DNA from: Verrucomicrobia bacterium 12-59-8
GTDB taxonomy: Bacteria > Verrucomicrobiota > Verrucomicrobiae > Verrucomicrobiales > Verrucomicrobiaceae
Direction of reading: 5' to 3'
Length of the DNA stretch: 35,471 nucleotides
NCBI GenBank assembly: GCA_002279765.1
Contig: NCCR01000090.1
Coordinates: 1-35,471 of the forward strand
Of this stretch, positions 1 through 7,997 are shown in pieces. The translations under genes and the position numbers were made by a program. How positions within the stretch are numbered: position 1 is the first letter of the stretch; every line of letters begins with the position of its first letter. The notes below the pieces were generated by a model. That model was not told the origin of the DNA and made no database searches. It saw only the letters and a program-made list of their open reading frames with translations.

Positions 1-117
1 GCCGTGCTTAGCGGCCAGGGTGATTTCCTTGGCCAGTTTGCTGAAAGCGTTGCCGCGTTTGGCGTCCGTGATGGCTTTGCCACGCTTGATTTTGGACCAT
101 TTGTTGTGGCCTGCCAT
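1..117 (-). CDS. yebC: YebC/TACO1-family protein, N-terminal part (runs off the left edge)
   Basis: Only the first 39 codons are inside the window, read leftward from an ATG at 117-115. The translation begins [20 protein letters not shown] and continues with [19 protein letters not shown], the hallmark start of YebC/PmpR/TACO1 proteins (MAGHSKWxxIKxxKxxxDxKRGKxFSKLxKEI). Members of this family were described as transcriptional regulators and more recently as factors that help ribosomes translate difficult sequences; which role applies here cannot be read from 39 residues. No clear Shine-Dalgarno precedes the ATG. Identification of the family is firm; the rest of the gene lies outside. Confidence 0.93.
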   Translation of the reverse strand, partial: MAGHNKWSKIKRGKAITDAKRGNAFSKLAKEITLAAKHG

Positions 118-505
118 GATGAGAGCGATGTCAGTTGGAATGCATCGAACGGTGCGGCCATGACAATGACGGCGGCCATCCGTGCGGTGTGGTTTGGAAA
201 TGTATGAGAGGGAAAGCGGCCTTGCCGCGGTGTGTTCCGGTAGGAATGACGGCCTCGCAACGAGTGCGGGGTCGCGTTTCATCAGCACTAAGGCCGGGGA
301 AACTTCGGCAATCCTGCCGGGGACAACACCAAGTGTTCACCAAGTTGAGAGAACTTGGAACGACTGAAGTGTGCGGGATGCCGGGCCATCATGCAAGATG
401 TTTTTCACTGTCTGGTTCAAGAATGCGGGCTGAAGGCACCAGTTTCTCAACGATCGCAGGCCGCAGCGGGTGGCAAGTTTCATGTCATGGTTGCGTTTTT
501 GAGTG
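118..505. other. Intergenic region between yebC and the 506 gene, no supported gene
   Basis: This 388-base stretch separates two divergently oriented genes and should hold both promoters. Several short open frames exist on both strands, but their translations are rich in Cys, Arg and Trp, overlap one another and resemble no family I know, so I do not call them. I see no clear -35/-10 pair, terminator or RNA gene. A short stretch near 237-252 (ccggtaggaatgacgg) resembles the reverse complement of 16692-16705 but is too short and too diverged to call a repeat family. Confidence 0.5.
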
Positions 506-1093
506 ATGCCTGCCCTTCGCACCTGCCGTCTTCTATTCCTTGTTTTCAGCACCAGTTTTTGCATGCTGAGCCTGCTGATTCCTTCGTGCTCGACTGCCAT
601 GCCTGATTTGAGCGTAAGAGGAGTCAAAGCCTACCAGGTGGTAAAAAAGGCCGAAAGCTTTTACAACTCAGCCGTGGGGTATGCCGGATCGACTCCCGCG
701 GTGGTGTGGGCGTTTCGTGATCTGCTGGCGGAAAAGAACGCGGACGCCGCCTTCAAGTCGCTGCTTCAGGAGGCGACGCTGCCGGGGCGGTTGTACGGCC
801 TTTGCGGGCTTTGGTTCACTGATCAAGCAGCGTTCAAAGAGCAGGTGGCTCATTATCGCGCCATGCCGGGTAAGGTGAAGACGATGATCGGTTGCATCAT
901 CGCTGAGGACGAGATTGCTGAATTGGTGGAGAGCAAGCATCCCAATGCGATTCGTTTGCGCGGGCCTGAGGACACGATGCAAGCCTGGTGGGCTAGAAAT
1001 CCGAAGGCTCAGGGCTTTTCCGACATCGCGGGAGGTTGCTGGCCGAGCGAGTTGAAAGGGAAAAAGGGGGCGCAACGGCCGGTGAAGCGATAA
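506..1093 (+). CDS. Small secreted or lipoprotein-like protein of unknown function
   Basis: The protein has 195 residues from the ATG at 506; a GTG at 503 lies directly before it in frame. It opens with a basic segment and a long hydrophobic stretch (MPALRTCRLLFLVF onward) ending in LLIPSCS, where Cys28 could be a lipobox cysteine, although Pro at -2 is unusual. The mature part contains a block around LLQEATLPGRLYGLCGLWFTD. From memory, Verrucomicrobia carry many short hypothetical proteins with a similar EATxxGKLYxLCGL pattern, but I know no function for them. It stands alone between the yebC upstream region and a convergent gene on the other strand. Coding status is likely; the role is unknown and cell-envelope location is inferred from the N-terminus. 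Confidence 0.72.
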   Translation: MPALRTCRLLFLVFSTSFCMLSLLIPSCSTAMPDLSVRGVKAYQVVKKAESFYNSAVGYAGSTPAVVWAFRDLLAEKNADAAFKSLLQEATLPGRLYGLCGLWFTDQAAFKEQVAHYRAMPGKVKTMIGCIIAEDEIAELVESKHPNAIRLRGPEDTMQAWWARNPKAQGFSDIAGGCWPSELKGKKGAQRPVKR

Positions 1094-1213
1094 GGGTGCA
1101 AGGCAACGGACGAAACAACTTCGCACCACCCATCTACAATTGGCTGTTTCAGTTCTCTGTTTGCGATGGACTGTTCCACCGCTCGCCAAGGCGGAGGAAC
1201 CTTGAGCAGAGAA

Positions 1214-3799
1214 CTAGTCTCCCTCCGTCGCAGGTTTCTCAGCGGGGGATTCTTCAAACTTCAGCACTTTGGGCAGAGTCGGGGCGGGACCATCCCAGAG
1301 GAAGTGTTCCAGGCGGATCTTGGTGGCGCGTTCGCGGGCTTCGGTGGCACGGTCTCCGGGGCGCTGGGAGATCTGCTCCGCGAGGCGGGCGGCGGCTTCC
1401 CACTGGCGCGAGGCTTCGAGGAGATCCACACCGAAGAAGCCTGCTTTGGAAAACCAGACATAATCTGCCGGACTTGCGGGTGGCGTCATGTCTGCCGCAC
1501 GCAGTACGTTGTAACAGGCTTCGAGTGCTTCGGTGTCATGTTTCGCGTCATGGTGAATGGAGGCAAGCGTGAAGCCGGCGCGCGCCTTCCACACGAAGGG
1601 TAGGGCATGGTTGTTGAGGAACTCATCCAGCAGATCAGCGGCGGCATCCAGACGCGCCGGTTCAGTCTTGCCGAGCAGCAGCAGCAGTTCGGCCTTTTCA
1701 CAGATCGTCATCAGGCGCTGCTCAGGATCGAGCGCTGTCATATCCAGCACCTTGTCCAGGGCGGCGAGGGCAGCGGCGTGATTGCCCTGCAGACGTTCGG
1801 ACAATGCCTGCTGCCTGCGGGCGGCCACGGCGAGCGGGCCGTTCTTTTGCGCGAGTTCCTCCCAGATTTCGACCGCGCGCGCGCGTCCATCAACACTCAT
1901 TACGGATGTGGCGGACATGGCGGCAAAGTAGAGGGCGGTGTCCGCCTGCGGGGTGTCGGGATAATCGCGCGCGATGATTTCAAACTCGGTGCGGGCGTTG
2001 GCAAAATCCTCGAGCCGATAATAAGCGCCTGCGATTTTCATGCGCACCTCGGGCAGTATCTCGCTTTTGGGCCAGGCTTTGAGGAATTCGCCACCTTCGG
2101 TAACGAGGGTCTTCAATTCTCCTGCGGCATCGTCCAGCCAGAGCCGGGTGTAGTGGATGCGCTGCAACTGCGCCGGGGTGGGCGCGACTGCGGCAGTGGT
2201 GGCGTTGTCGAGCGTCATCCGTGCCTCCTGAATGCGCGGTGGCTCTGCGAGGAGCAGCCACTCCGTCAAAGCGATGCAGGCATCTGCGAAGCGCGGGTGT
2301 TTGGGAGAGGAGCGAATAAAGGCGCGCAGTGCCGGTTCCGTTTCGGGCTTGCGTTCCGAAGCAAGAAAGAGGGCTTTTTCAAGTTGCAGAGTGGCGGCGG
2401 AGTCATCGCTTTCTTTGCCGATGGCGGCGGTATTGGTCACGATCTCGAGCTGTCCGAGCAGGCTTTGATAGAGTGTGAAATCACTTGCGGCGATGGCGGC
2501 CACGGCGGCATTGAACAGCGCGCGACGGCGCTCCGTGAGCGTGGTGGCGACGTTGGCGGCGTTTTGAAACAGCTGTAGCGCCTGCCTGGGCTCGCCTCTT
2601 CGGAAGAGAATGCCGCCGACGGTAAAATCGACCGGGACGGAGGCGGTGTGAAACTGCTGGTGCCAGGCGGCAGCAAGCGCCAGCACGCGCTCGTCATGGT
2701 GGTGCGCTGCATAGATTTCCATCGCCAGGAGCATGGCGTCGCTGTGGCGCGGGTGGTCGGGATAGAGTTGAATCAGGGCTTCGAGCATGCTGACGGCCTC
2801 GTCATCGCGTTTCTGGTCGGCCAGCCATTGGGCGGTCAGATAGATGGCATGGCCGCGAAATTCGGCGGTGGCTGCGACGACCACGGGCGGTGGGTCAGGC
2901 TGCTGCTGGGCCGTGTTGCCGGAGGAAATCCAGCGCAGCACCACGTCCGGCAGGGAGACAGGGGCCTGAATGGCCTGGTGCACACGGTTCAGCAGATCGA
3001 AGGCTTCAAGCCATAAACGGCTGTCCACCGTGGCATCGAGAAACTGCAGCAGATGATCCTGCGCCTCTGCTGCCTGGTGTTGCCGGAGCAGGGCCTCTGA
3101 CTGAAGCAGGATGGCGGCCTGGTGCATGCGCTCGCCGCCCTGGGTGGAGTGTAGCACGGACTGGAGAATCTCCTTGGCGGGAATGATCTGTCCGCTTTGC
3201 AGCAGAGCGCGTGCACGCAGGAAGCGGGTGGCGGCATCGCTGGCTGTTCCAGAGAGATCGGCGGCCGGTTTGCCTTCATCGATGTCGATCTCACTGTGCA
3301 GCAATCGTGCATGGGTTTGCAGCGCGGGATCAGTGGCAGTCAGCAGCGGAGAGACCACGGCGCGGGCCTCTGCATTTTCACCGAGTGCCGCGAGGATCTG
3401 CGCCAGCAGCAGCTGGGTACGCGGTTGCTGGGGGGCATTCTCCTCCGTTAAAACCTTGCGTGCGGTGGTCAGATCGCCGGTCAAGGCGAGCGCCTCACCG
3501 CGCCAGAAGGGTTCATCATCGAGGTCGTACGTTTCAGCCAGGGTCAGGACTCGCGCGCCCTCCGCCGCACGTGTCCAGGCTTCGGCGGCAAAGGTGGCAA
3601 GCTGGCGTGTTTCAACCCGCGTCCAGCCTTTGCGCTTGAGCAGGCGCTCCGCTTTCACTCCGGCGACACTGGGCAGGCCGTCGGCCAGCGCCTGCCGTGC
3701 GGAGACATAATCGGGCGCTGCTTCCAGCCCGGCCGCTACGAGTGCGGAGGGAAACACGAGAATGGCTGCGGCGAGAAATGGGCTCCAAGGCTTGGGCAT
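1214..3799 (-). CDS. Large secreted tetratricopeptide-repeat protein
   Basis: This is an 861-residue protein with an N-terminal signal peptide (MPKPWSPFLAAAILVFPSAL, probable cleavage near VAAG). The remainder is almost entirely alpha-helical, Ala/Leu/Glu-rich and built of degenerate TPR-type helix pairs, for example EAVSMLEALIQLYPDHPRHS, ANARTEFEIIARDYPDTPQA and NHAAALAALDKVLDMTALDP. Such periplasmic TPR proteins act as scaffolds for protein complexes; no enzymatic domain is visible. It is the last gene of a minus-strand cluster that reads kinase-like, PP2C phosphatase, CBS pair, TPR, and starts 50 bases after the CBS stop, so co-transcription is likely. The clean antisense frame inside it (plus strand 1607-2578) is a shadow. 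The family is clear at the level of TPR; the partner proteins are unknown. Confidence 0.88.
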   Translation of the reverse strand: MPKPWSPFLAAAILVFPSALVAAGLEAAPDYVSARQALADGLPSVAGVKAERLLKRKGWTRVETRQLATFAAEAWTRAAEGARVLTLAETYDLDDEPFWRGEALALTGDLTTARKVLTEENAPQQPRTQLLLAQILAALGENAEARAVVSPLLTATDPALQTHARLLHSEIDIDEGKPAADLSGTASDAATRFLRARALLQSGQIIPAKEILQSVLHSTQGGERMHQAAILLQSEALLRQHQAAEAQDHLLQFLDATVDSRLWLEAFDLLNRVHQAIQAPVSLPDVVLRWISSGNTAQQQPDPPPVVVAATAEFRGHAIYLTAQWLADQKRDDEAVSMLEALIQLYPDHPRHSDAMLLAMEIYAAHHHDERVLALAAAWHQQFHTASVPVDFTVGGILFRRGEPRQALQLFQNAANVATTLTERRRALFNAAVAAIAASDFTLYQSLLGQLEIVTNTAAIGKESDDSAATLQLEKALFLASERKPETEPALRAFIRSSPKHPRFADACIALTEWLLLAEPPRIQEARMTLDNATTAAVAPTPAQLQRIHYTRLWLDDAAGELKTLVTEGGEFLKAWPKSEILPEVRMKIAGAYYRLEDFANARTEFEIIARDYPDTPQADTALYFAAMSATSVMSVDGRARAVEIWEELAQKNGPLAVAARRQQALSERLQGNHAAALAALDKVLDMTALDPEQRLMTICEKAELLLLLGKTEPARLDAAADLLDEFLNNHALPFVWKARAGFTLASIHHDAKHDTEALEACYNVLRAADMTPPASPADYVWFSKAGFFGVDLLEASRQWEAAARLAEQISQRPGDRATEARERATKIRLEHFLWDGPAPTLPKVLKFEESPAEKPATEGD

Positions 3800-3849
3800 G
3801 CTTGGTGAGCCTATCGCAGCAATCGCCGCACGGCAAAGAAGAATGCTGC

Positions 3850-4269
3850 TCAGAACTGATCGAGCAGATACTTGATGAGATCCGTCGTGGTCACGATGCC
3901 AACCAGCTTGGTGCCGGAAACGATGGGGAGGGCATGGAAGCTGCCGCCGGCGAGGATTTCTGCGGCCTCACGCACGGTGCTGGTTTCGGCCAGCGTGACG
4001 GGATTCTTCTGCATTAACTGCTCTAGAGTGAGGGTGTGGTCGAGCGTGGCATCGACGGTGCGCTCATCCGTTTGAAAGGCATCGCCAAAACTGACGCGCA
4101 GAATATCGCTCCAAGAGATGATGCCGACTAGCTGGTCGGCATTGACGACAGGGATGTGATGCACGCCGTGTTCACGGATGAGAGCGCGGACTTTGGAGAT
4201 GGGATCGCCGTGGTGTGCGGTGATGACACTGCGGGACATGACATGGGAGATGGGTTCGTTGCGTTTCAT
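3850..4269 (-). CDS. Stand-alone CBS-domain pair protein
   Basis: This 139-residue protein consists of two CBS motifs and nothing else. The first covers about residues 9-65 (MSRSVITAHHGDPISKVRAL, then HHIPVVNADQLVGIISWSDI). The second covers about 80-138 (MQKNPVTLAETSTVREAAEI, then HALPIVSGTKLVGIVTTTDL). Tandem CBS modules bind adenine nucleotides such as AMP, ATP or c-di-AMP and act as energy or nucleotide sensors. The gene lies 82 bases downstream of the PP2C stop and 50 bases upstream of the TPR gene, all on the minus strand, which suggests a shared transcript. A nucleotide-sensing input into the kinase/phosphatase pair is an inference from position only. The family assignment is firm; the ligand is unknown. 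Confidence 0.93.
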   Translation of the reverse strand: MKRNEPISHVMSRSVITAHHGDPISKVRALIREHGVHHIPVVNADQLVGIISWSDILRVSFGDAFQTDERTVDATLDHTLTLEQLMQKNPVTLAETSTVREAAEILAGGSFHALPIVSGTKLVGIVTTTDLIKYLLDQF

Positions 4270-4351
4270 GGTCGGTCATGAAACATGCAGGATTCAGCGG
4301 CAGGCTGCTCCTCGCGGCTTGGGCATGCGTGGACGGATGTTGTGCGGTGGA

Positions 4352-5167
4352 TCAAACCATCTCCACCACCACCGCGCTCGCATTGTCTCTGCCGGACTCC
4401 GCCACGGCGTATTCGACGATGGTCTTTGCGTCGTCCTTGGCGAGCATGTCGGCGAGGCGGTGGTCCCAGATGCCGTCGATGACGCCGTCGGTGCAGAAGA
4501 GGAAGCGGTCACCACGCTCGCAGCCGACGGAGCCGATGTGGGGATCGATGCTCTGGCGGCCGGCACCGAGCACCTGCATGAGTACGTTCTTGCGCGGGTG
4601 GGTGCGTGCCTGGCGCTCATTGATTTCACCTTTGCGGCGGAGCCAGCCGACGTAGCTGTGGTCGTGCGTGAGCTGCATCATGGGGCCAGCTTTGGGGAGG
4701 TAGTAGATGCGGCTGTCGCCGACGTGGGCGAAGTGCAGCCACCCAGGGGTAAACCAGCCGAGGCTGAGGGTGGCTCCCATGCCACGGCATTCCTCGTAGT
4801 AGCGCCCTAGTTTGATGAGCTCCCCATGGATACGGCTGATGAGCTCCGCGAGGACGTCGCTGTGGCCGACTTCGATGTGCTGGGCGGACTGCTTGAAGCT
4901 GCGGGGGAGGAGCTGGGTGATTTTTTCAGCGGCGATCTTGCTGGCGAATTCGCCGGATTTAGCGCCGCCCATGCCATCACTGACGGCGAAGACGAAGTCG
5001 CCGGAATCGAGGCCGGCATCGCCGACTTTGCCGAGGAAGCGGACGTCATGGGCGTCAAAATTCAGACACAGGAAGGTGTCTTCATTGTTCTGGCGCACGC
5101 GTCCGACATGGGTGAGGCCGGACCAGCGGAGGTGGTTGGGTGGTTGGGGCGGGTCGGGGTCGCTCAT
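4352..5167 (-). CDS. PP2C-family (PPM) serine/threonine protein phosphatase
   Basis: This 271-residue protein removes phosphate from Ser/Thr residues in a Mn/Mg-dependent reaction. The PPM motifs are all visible: VGRVRQNNED (residues 21-30), SDGMGGAKSGEFAS (63-76, with the metal-binding Asp64-Gly65), GMGATLSL (129-136), HVGDSRIYY (148-156), LTHDHSY (166-172), TDGV (226-229) and GRDNASAVVV (259-268). There is no signal peptide or membrane segment, so it is cytoplasmic. The ATG at 5167-5165 overlaps the stop codon of the upstream kinase-like gene by four bases, which selects this start over the longer open frame reaching back to 5359 and implies translational coupling. A kinase/phosphatase pair is the natural reading. 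Domain assignment is firm. Confidence 0.95.
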   Translation of the reverse strand: MSDPDPPQPPNHLRWSGLTHVGRVRQNNEDTFLCLNFDAHDVRFLGKVGDAGLDSGDFVFAVSDGMGGAKSGEFASKIAAEKITQLLPRSFKQSAQHIEVGHSDVLAELISRIHGELIKLGRYYEECRGMGATLSLGWFTPGWLHFAHVGDSRIYYLPKAGPMMQLTHDHSYVGWLRRKGEINERQARTHPRKNVLMQVLGAGRQSIDPHIGSVGCERGDRFLFCTDGVIDGIWDHRLADMLAKDDAKTIVEYAVAESGRDNASAVVVEMV

Positions 5168-5562
5168 GGAGCAGGCTTCGCAGGCTCGTCGAGGATGGTT
5201 GCGAGCTCGAAATCGATCAGGCAGAACCTGCCGTCGGTGTTGCGATAGGTGATGTTGCGGGCAAAGGCGTCTTCGTGGCGTACGCCGTAGGTTTTTTCCA
5301 GCTCGCCGAAGAGCTCCTGGATGCGCTTTTCGCTGATGTGGGTGACGATGGAGCCGCAATTGGAGGTCACGATCTTGAGTTCATCGGGGTAGAACTCCAG
5401 CAGGCGGGGGACGTAGTTGCAGCCGCGCTCTTCGAGGAGTTTGAGGACACGCACTTCGTTTTCGAAGCGACCCTTGGCATTGTGTCCTTTGAACTGCTTG
5501 TACACCTTGCCGTCATAGCCGATGTGTACGATCGCTCGGGCGGTGTTTTTGGCTTCAATCAT
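5164..5562 (-). CDS. Minimal protein-kinase-like (RIO/APH-fold) protein
   Basis: From the ATG at 5562-5560 the protein has only 132 residues, far shorter than the 250-300 of a normal kinase domain. It nevertheless shows the key residues in order: VYKQF with Lys22 (beta-3 lysine position), RFENEVRVL with Glu35 (helix C), a short linker KIVTSNCG, then HEDAFARNI with Asp98 and Asn103 (the HxDxxxxN catalytic loop), and LIDFELA with Asp117 (DFG-like, here DFE). The C-lobe after DFE is almost absent. This compact layout is reminiscent of Bud32/RIO and aminoglycoside-phosphotransferase-like kinases. A longer in-frame start at 5649 is possible but the extension has no family character. The stop overlaps the PP2C start by four bases. 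The kinase-like fold is likely; substrate and activity are unknown. Confidence 0.72.
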   Translation of the reverse strand: MIEAKNTARAIVHIGYDGKVYKQFKGHNAKGRFENEVRVLKLLEERGCNYVPRLLEFYPDELKIVTSNCGSIVTHISEKRIQELFGELEKTYGVRHEDAFARNITYRNTDGRFCLIDFELATILDEPAKPAP

Positions 5563-5734
5563 GGCGTTTTTTTGAGCCACTATCTTCCTGCTTTTGACCG
5601 GGATGCGCAAGGCGTGTCTGAAAAAGCAGGAGGTCAAGAATTGAGGCATGTGGGGACATTGTCAGGTTTACTTGATTTTTTCGACTGCTTGAGATCCTGA
5701 ACGAATGTAGAAATATTAAAAAATATCTCGCGTG

Positions 5735-5750
5735 TGGCATGGAGCATGCT
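5735..5750 (+). promoter_or_regulatory. Candidate sigma-54 (-24/-12) promoter of the glutamine synthetase gene
   Basis: The sequence TGGCATGGAGCATGCT has GG and GC separated by exactly ten bases, as in the sigma-54 consensus TGGCAC-N5-TTGC. The -12 GC is at 5748-5749, leaving about 35 bases to the start at 5797. An AT-rich block (5711-5727) lies just upstream. Sigma-54 control of glutamine synthetase genes is common in bacteria. Competing signals are a weak sigma-70-like pair, TTGAGA (5689-5694) and TATTAA (5714-5719), with a long 19-base spacer. Confidence 0.42.
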
Positions 5751-5796
5751 CACTTTGACTCACTGCTGCCGGAGGATACGTTTCCGAAGGCCCAGC

Positions 5797-6837
5797 ATGA
5801 CTCAATCCACATATTCAACCATGGCCAAATACAAACTCGAATATCTCTGGCTGGACGGTTACCAGCCTGTCCGCAACATCCGTGGCAAAACTCAGATCAA
5901 GGAGTATGCCAGCTTCCCCAAGCTGGAAGAGCTTCCCGATTGGGGCTTTGACGGTTCCTCGACACGCCAAGCTCCTGGTGGCAGCTCCGACTGCGTGCTG
6001 AAGCCTGTGGCCGTGTATCCGGACAGCACTCGCAAGAATGGCGTCGTCGTCATGTGCGAAGTTTACAAAGCTGACGGCACTCCGCATGAGTCCAACGACC
6101 GTGCCACGATCCTTGACGACGCGGACACTTGGTTCGGCTATGAGCAGGAGTATTTCCTGTATCAGGACGGCCGCCCGCTTGGCTTCCCTGAGAACGGCTT
6201 TCCTGCTCCTCAGGGCCCTTACTACACGGGTGTGGGTTACAACAATGTCGGCGACATCGCCCGTCAGATCGTCGAAGAGCATCTCGACATCTGCCTTGAC
6301 GCTGGCATCAACCACGAAGGCATCAACGCCGAAGTGGCGAAGGGGCAGTGGGAATTCCAGATCTTCGGCAAGGGCTCCAAGAAGGCCGCTGACGAAATGT
6401 GGGTGGCCCGTTACTTCCTTGAGCGTCTGTGTGAAAAGTACTGCGTGCAGGTCGAGTACCATTGCAAACCACTCGGTGACACCGACTGGAACGGTTCCGG
6501 CATGCATTGCAACTTCTCCACGAAGTACATGCGCGAAGTGGGCGGCGAGCCCTACTTCCTGGCCCTCATGGCCCAGTTTGAGAAGAACTGCGCTGAGCAC
6601 ATTGCCGTCTACGGCCCTGACAATCACCTGCGCCTGACCGGCCAGCATGAGACTCAGTCCATCGACCAGTTCTCCTGGGGCATTGCTGACCGTGGCGCGT
6701 CCATCCGCGTTCCGCACAGCTTCAAGAAAAACGGCTGGAAGGGCTACCTCGAAGACCGTCGTCCGAACAGCCAAGGAGATCCCTACGCGATCTCCAGCCG
6801 CGTGCTCAAGACGATCGCCGAAGTGCCGAAGCCTTGA
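5797..6837 (+). CDS. glnII: Glutamine synthetase, type II (eukaryotic-like short form)
   Basis: The enzyme joins ammonia to glutamate using ATP and is the main entry point for ammonium into organic nitrogen. At about 340 residues it matches the short GSII family rather than the ~470-residue bacterial GSI. Visible motifs include YKLEYLWLDGYQPVRNIRGK at the beta-grasp N-terminus, WGFDGSST, WFGYEQEYFL (metal-binding Glu), GINAEVAKGQWEFQIF, GSGMHCNFST, LTGQHETQSIDQFSWGIADR (GSII has a near-identical RHETASIxxFSWGVAxRG) and YLEDRRPNSQGDPY. I chose the ATG at 5797 because GAAGG at 5786-5790 is a reasonable ribosome site; the ATG at 5821 (MAKYKLEY) is also possible and matches homologue starts better. 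It has its own terminator and a likely sigma-54 promoter, so it is monocistronic. Confidence 0.94.
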   Translation: MTQSTYSTMAKYKLEYLWLDGYQPVRNIRGKTQIKEYASFPKLEELPDWGFDGSSTRQAPGGSSDCVLKPVAVYPDSTRKNGVVVMCEVYKADGTPHESNDRATILDDADTWFGYEQEYFLYQDGRPLGFPENGFPAPQGPYYTGVGYNNVGDIARQIVEEHLDICLDAGINHEGINAEVAKGQWEFQIFGKGSKKAADEMWVARYFLERLCEKYCVQVEYHCKPLGDTDWNGSGMHCNFSTKYMREVGGEPYFLALMAQFEKNCAEHIAVYGPDNHLRLTGQHETQSIDQFSWGIADRGASIRVPHSFKKNGWKGYLEDRRPNSQGDPYAISSRVLKTIAEVPKP

Positions 6838-6864
6838 TCTGCTAGCTGAGATTTATTCACGAAG

Positions 6865-6897
6865 CGCCGCCTGGAAACAGGCGGCGTTTTTTGTTTT
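6865..6897 (+). terminator. Intrinsic terminator of the glutamine synthetase gene
   Basis: A perfect 9-bp G+C-rich stem (CGCCGCCTG 6865-6873 with CAGGCGGCG 6878-6886) closes on a GAAA tetraloop and is followed directly by TTTTTTGTTTT. It begins 28 bases after the stop codon. This is a textbook Rho-independent terminator. Confidence 0.95.
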
Positions 6898-6956
6898 AGA
6901 GGCCGTGTTTGCAAAGCTGCGTCAGCGGGCTAGGTGAAGGCGTATATCTACCTCCC

Positions 6957-7994
6957 ATGCCCACCGAACAAGACATCCGCACCGCCCTTGGCAACGTCCG
7001 CTACCCTGGTTTTAGCCGTGACATCATTTCGTTTGGTCTGGTGAAGGGCATTCATATTGAAGGCAAAAATGTGACTATCGATATTTCGGTGGCGACGCGT
7101 GATCCGAACATTCCGCGCCTAATTCATGAACAGGCGATGGATGTGCTGAACAAGGTGGCGGGCATTGGTGAGGTGAAGCTGAATTTTGACATTAAAGACC
7201 CACCCGGCGCTGGTGTGACGGCGTCTGAGAAGCTAGGCAAGTCGAGCATCCCGGGGGTCAAGAAAGTGATCGCTGTGGCCTCGGGCAAAGGTGGGGTGGG
7301 CAAGAGCACGGTGGCTTCCAATTTGGCCATCGCGTTGAGTCAGAGTGGTCTGCGCGTGGGTCTGTGTGACTGTGATTTGTACGGGCCGAGCATTCCTCAC
7401 ATGTTTGGCACGGACGAGCGTCCATATCAGAATGATGAGCAGCAGATCGTGCCGATTGAAAAGTATGGGGTGCAGCTGATCTCGATGGGCTTTCTGCTGG
7501 AGGACAGCTCGCCGGTGATCGTGCGCGGGCCGATCGCTACTCGCTACACGCAGCAGTTTCTGCGGCAGGTGGCGTGGGATAATCTGGATGTGCTGGTGCT
7601 GGATCTGCCGCCGGGCACGGGGGATATTCAGCTGACGATCGTGCAGACGGTGTCTTTGGATGGTGCGGTGATAGTGACCACGCCGCAGGAAGTGGCGCTG
7701 ATCGATGCACGCAAAGCCGTGGGCATGTTTCAGAAGGTCAATGTGCCGATTCTCGGCATCATCGAAAACATGAGCTACTTCCTCTGCCCGAGCGACGGGG
7801 TGGTGTATCACATCTTTGGCCAAGGCGGCGGTGAGCACGAGGCTAAGCGCCTTGGGGTGCCGCTACTGGGGCAGATCCCGATTGAGATGCATGTGCGTGA
7901 ATGTGGCGATGAAGGCCATCCCATCGCGCTCGAAGATCCGGAGAAGTCCGCTTCATCAAAGGCGTTTCGTGAGATTGCGGCGAGGTTGAAGTAG
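6957..7994 (+). CDS. mrp: Mrp/ApbC/NBP35-family P-loop ATPase (Fe-S cluster carrier type)
   Basis: The 345-residue protein has an N-terminal MIP18/DUF59 domain (about residues 1-85) followed by a ParA-like ATPase. The deviant Walker A SGKGGVGKST is at 109-118, with LCDCDLYGPSIP (137-148), LDLPPGTGD (215-223) and PQEVALIDARK (243-253) as family signatures. Mrp/ApbC proteins bind a 4Fe-4S cluster at a dimer interface using a CxxC, and pass it to apo-proteins. Here the expected motif after ENMSYF reads CPSD: Cys277 is present but the second cysteine is Asp280, so a standard bridging cluster may not form; Bacillus SalA-type homologues also depart from CxxC. The ATG at 6957 matches family starts; an upstream in-frame start at 6909 is less likely. 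Confidence 0.92.
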   Translation: MPTEQDIRTALGNVRYPGFSRDIISFGLVKGIHIEGKNVTIDISVATRDPNIPRLIHEQAMDVLNKVAGIGEVKLNFDIKDPPGAGVTASEKLGKSSIPGVKKVIAVASGKGGVGKSTVASNLAIALSQSGLRVGLCDCDLYGPSIPHMFGTDERPYQNDEQQIVPIEKYGVQLISMGFLLEDSSPVIVRGPIATRYTQQFLRQVAWDNLDVLVLDLPPGTGDIQLTIVQTVSLDGAVIVTTPQEVALIDARKAVGMFQKVNVPILGIIENMSYFLCPSDGVVYHIFGQGGGEHEAKRLGVPLLGQIPIEMHVRECGDEGHPIALEDPEKSASSKAFREIAARLK

Positions 7995-7997
7995 GTG

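Noticed and set aside
237..252. Possible repeat shared with 16692-16705 (TAGGAAYGAC-like)
   Set aside because: About a dozen bases with an indel and a mismatch; not enough to call a repeat family.
135..506. Several short open frames upstream of yebC
   Set aside because: Overlapping each other on both strands, rich in Cys/Arg, no ribosome site and no recognisable family.
1607..2578. A 323-codon open frame on the plus strand inside the TPR gene
   Set aside because: It lies opposite a TPR protein with signal peptide and repeats. Its translation has no family character and is a G+C-driven antisense shadow.
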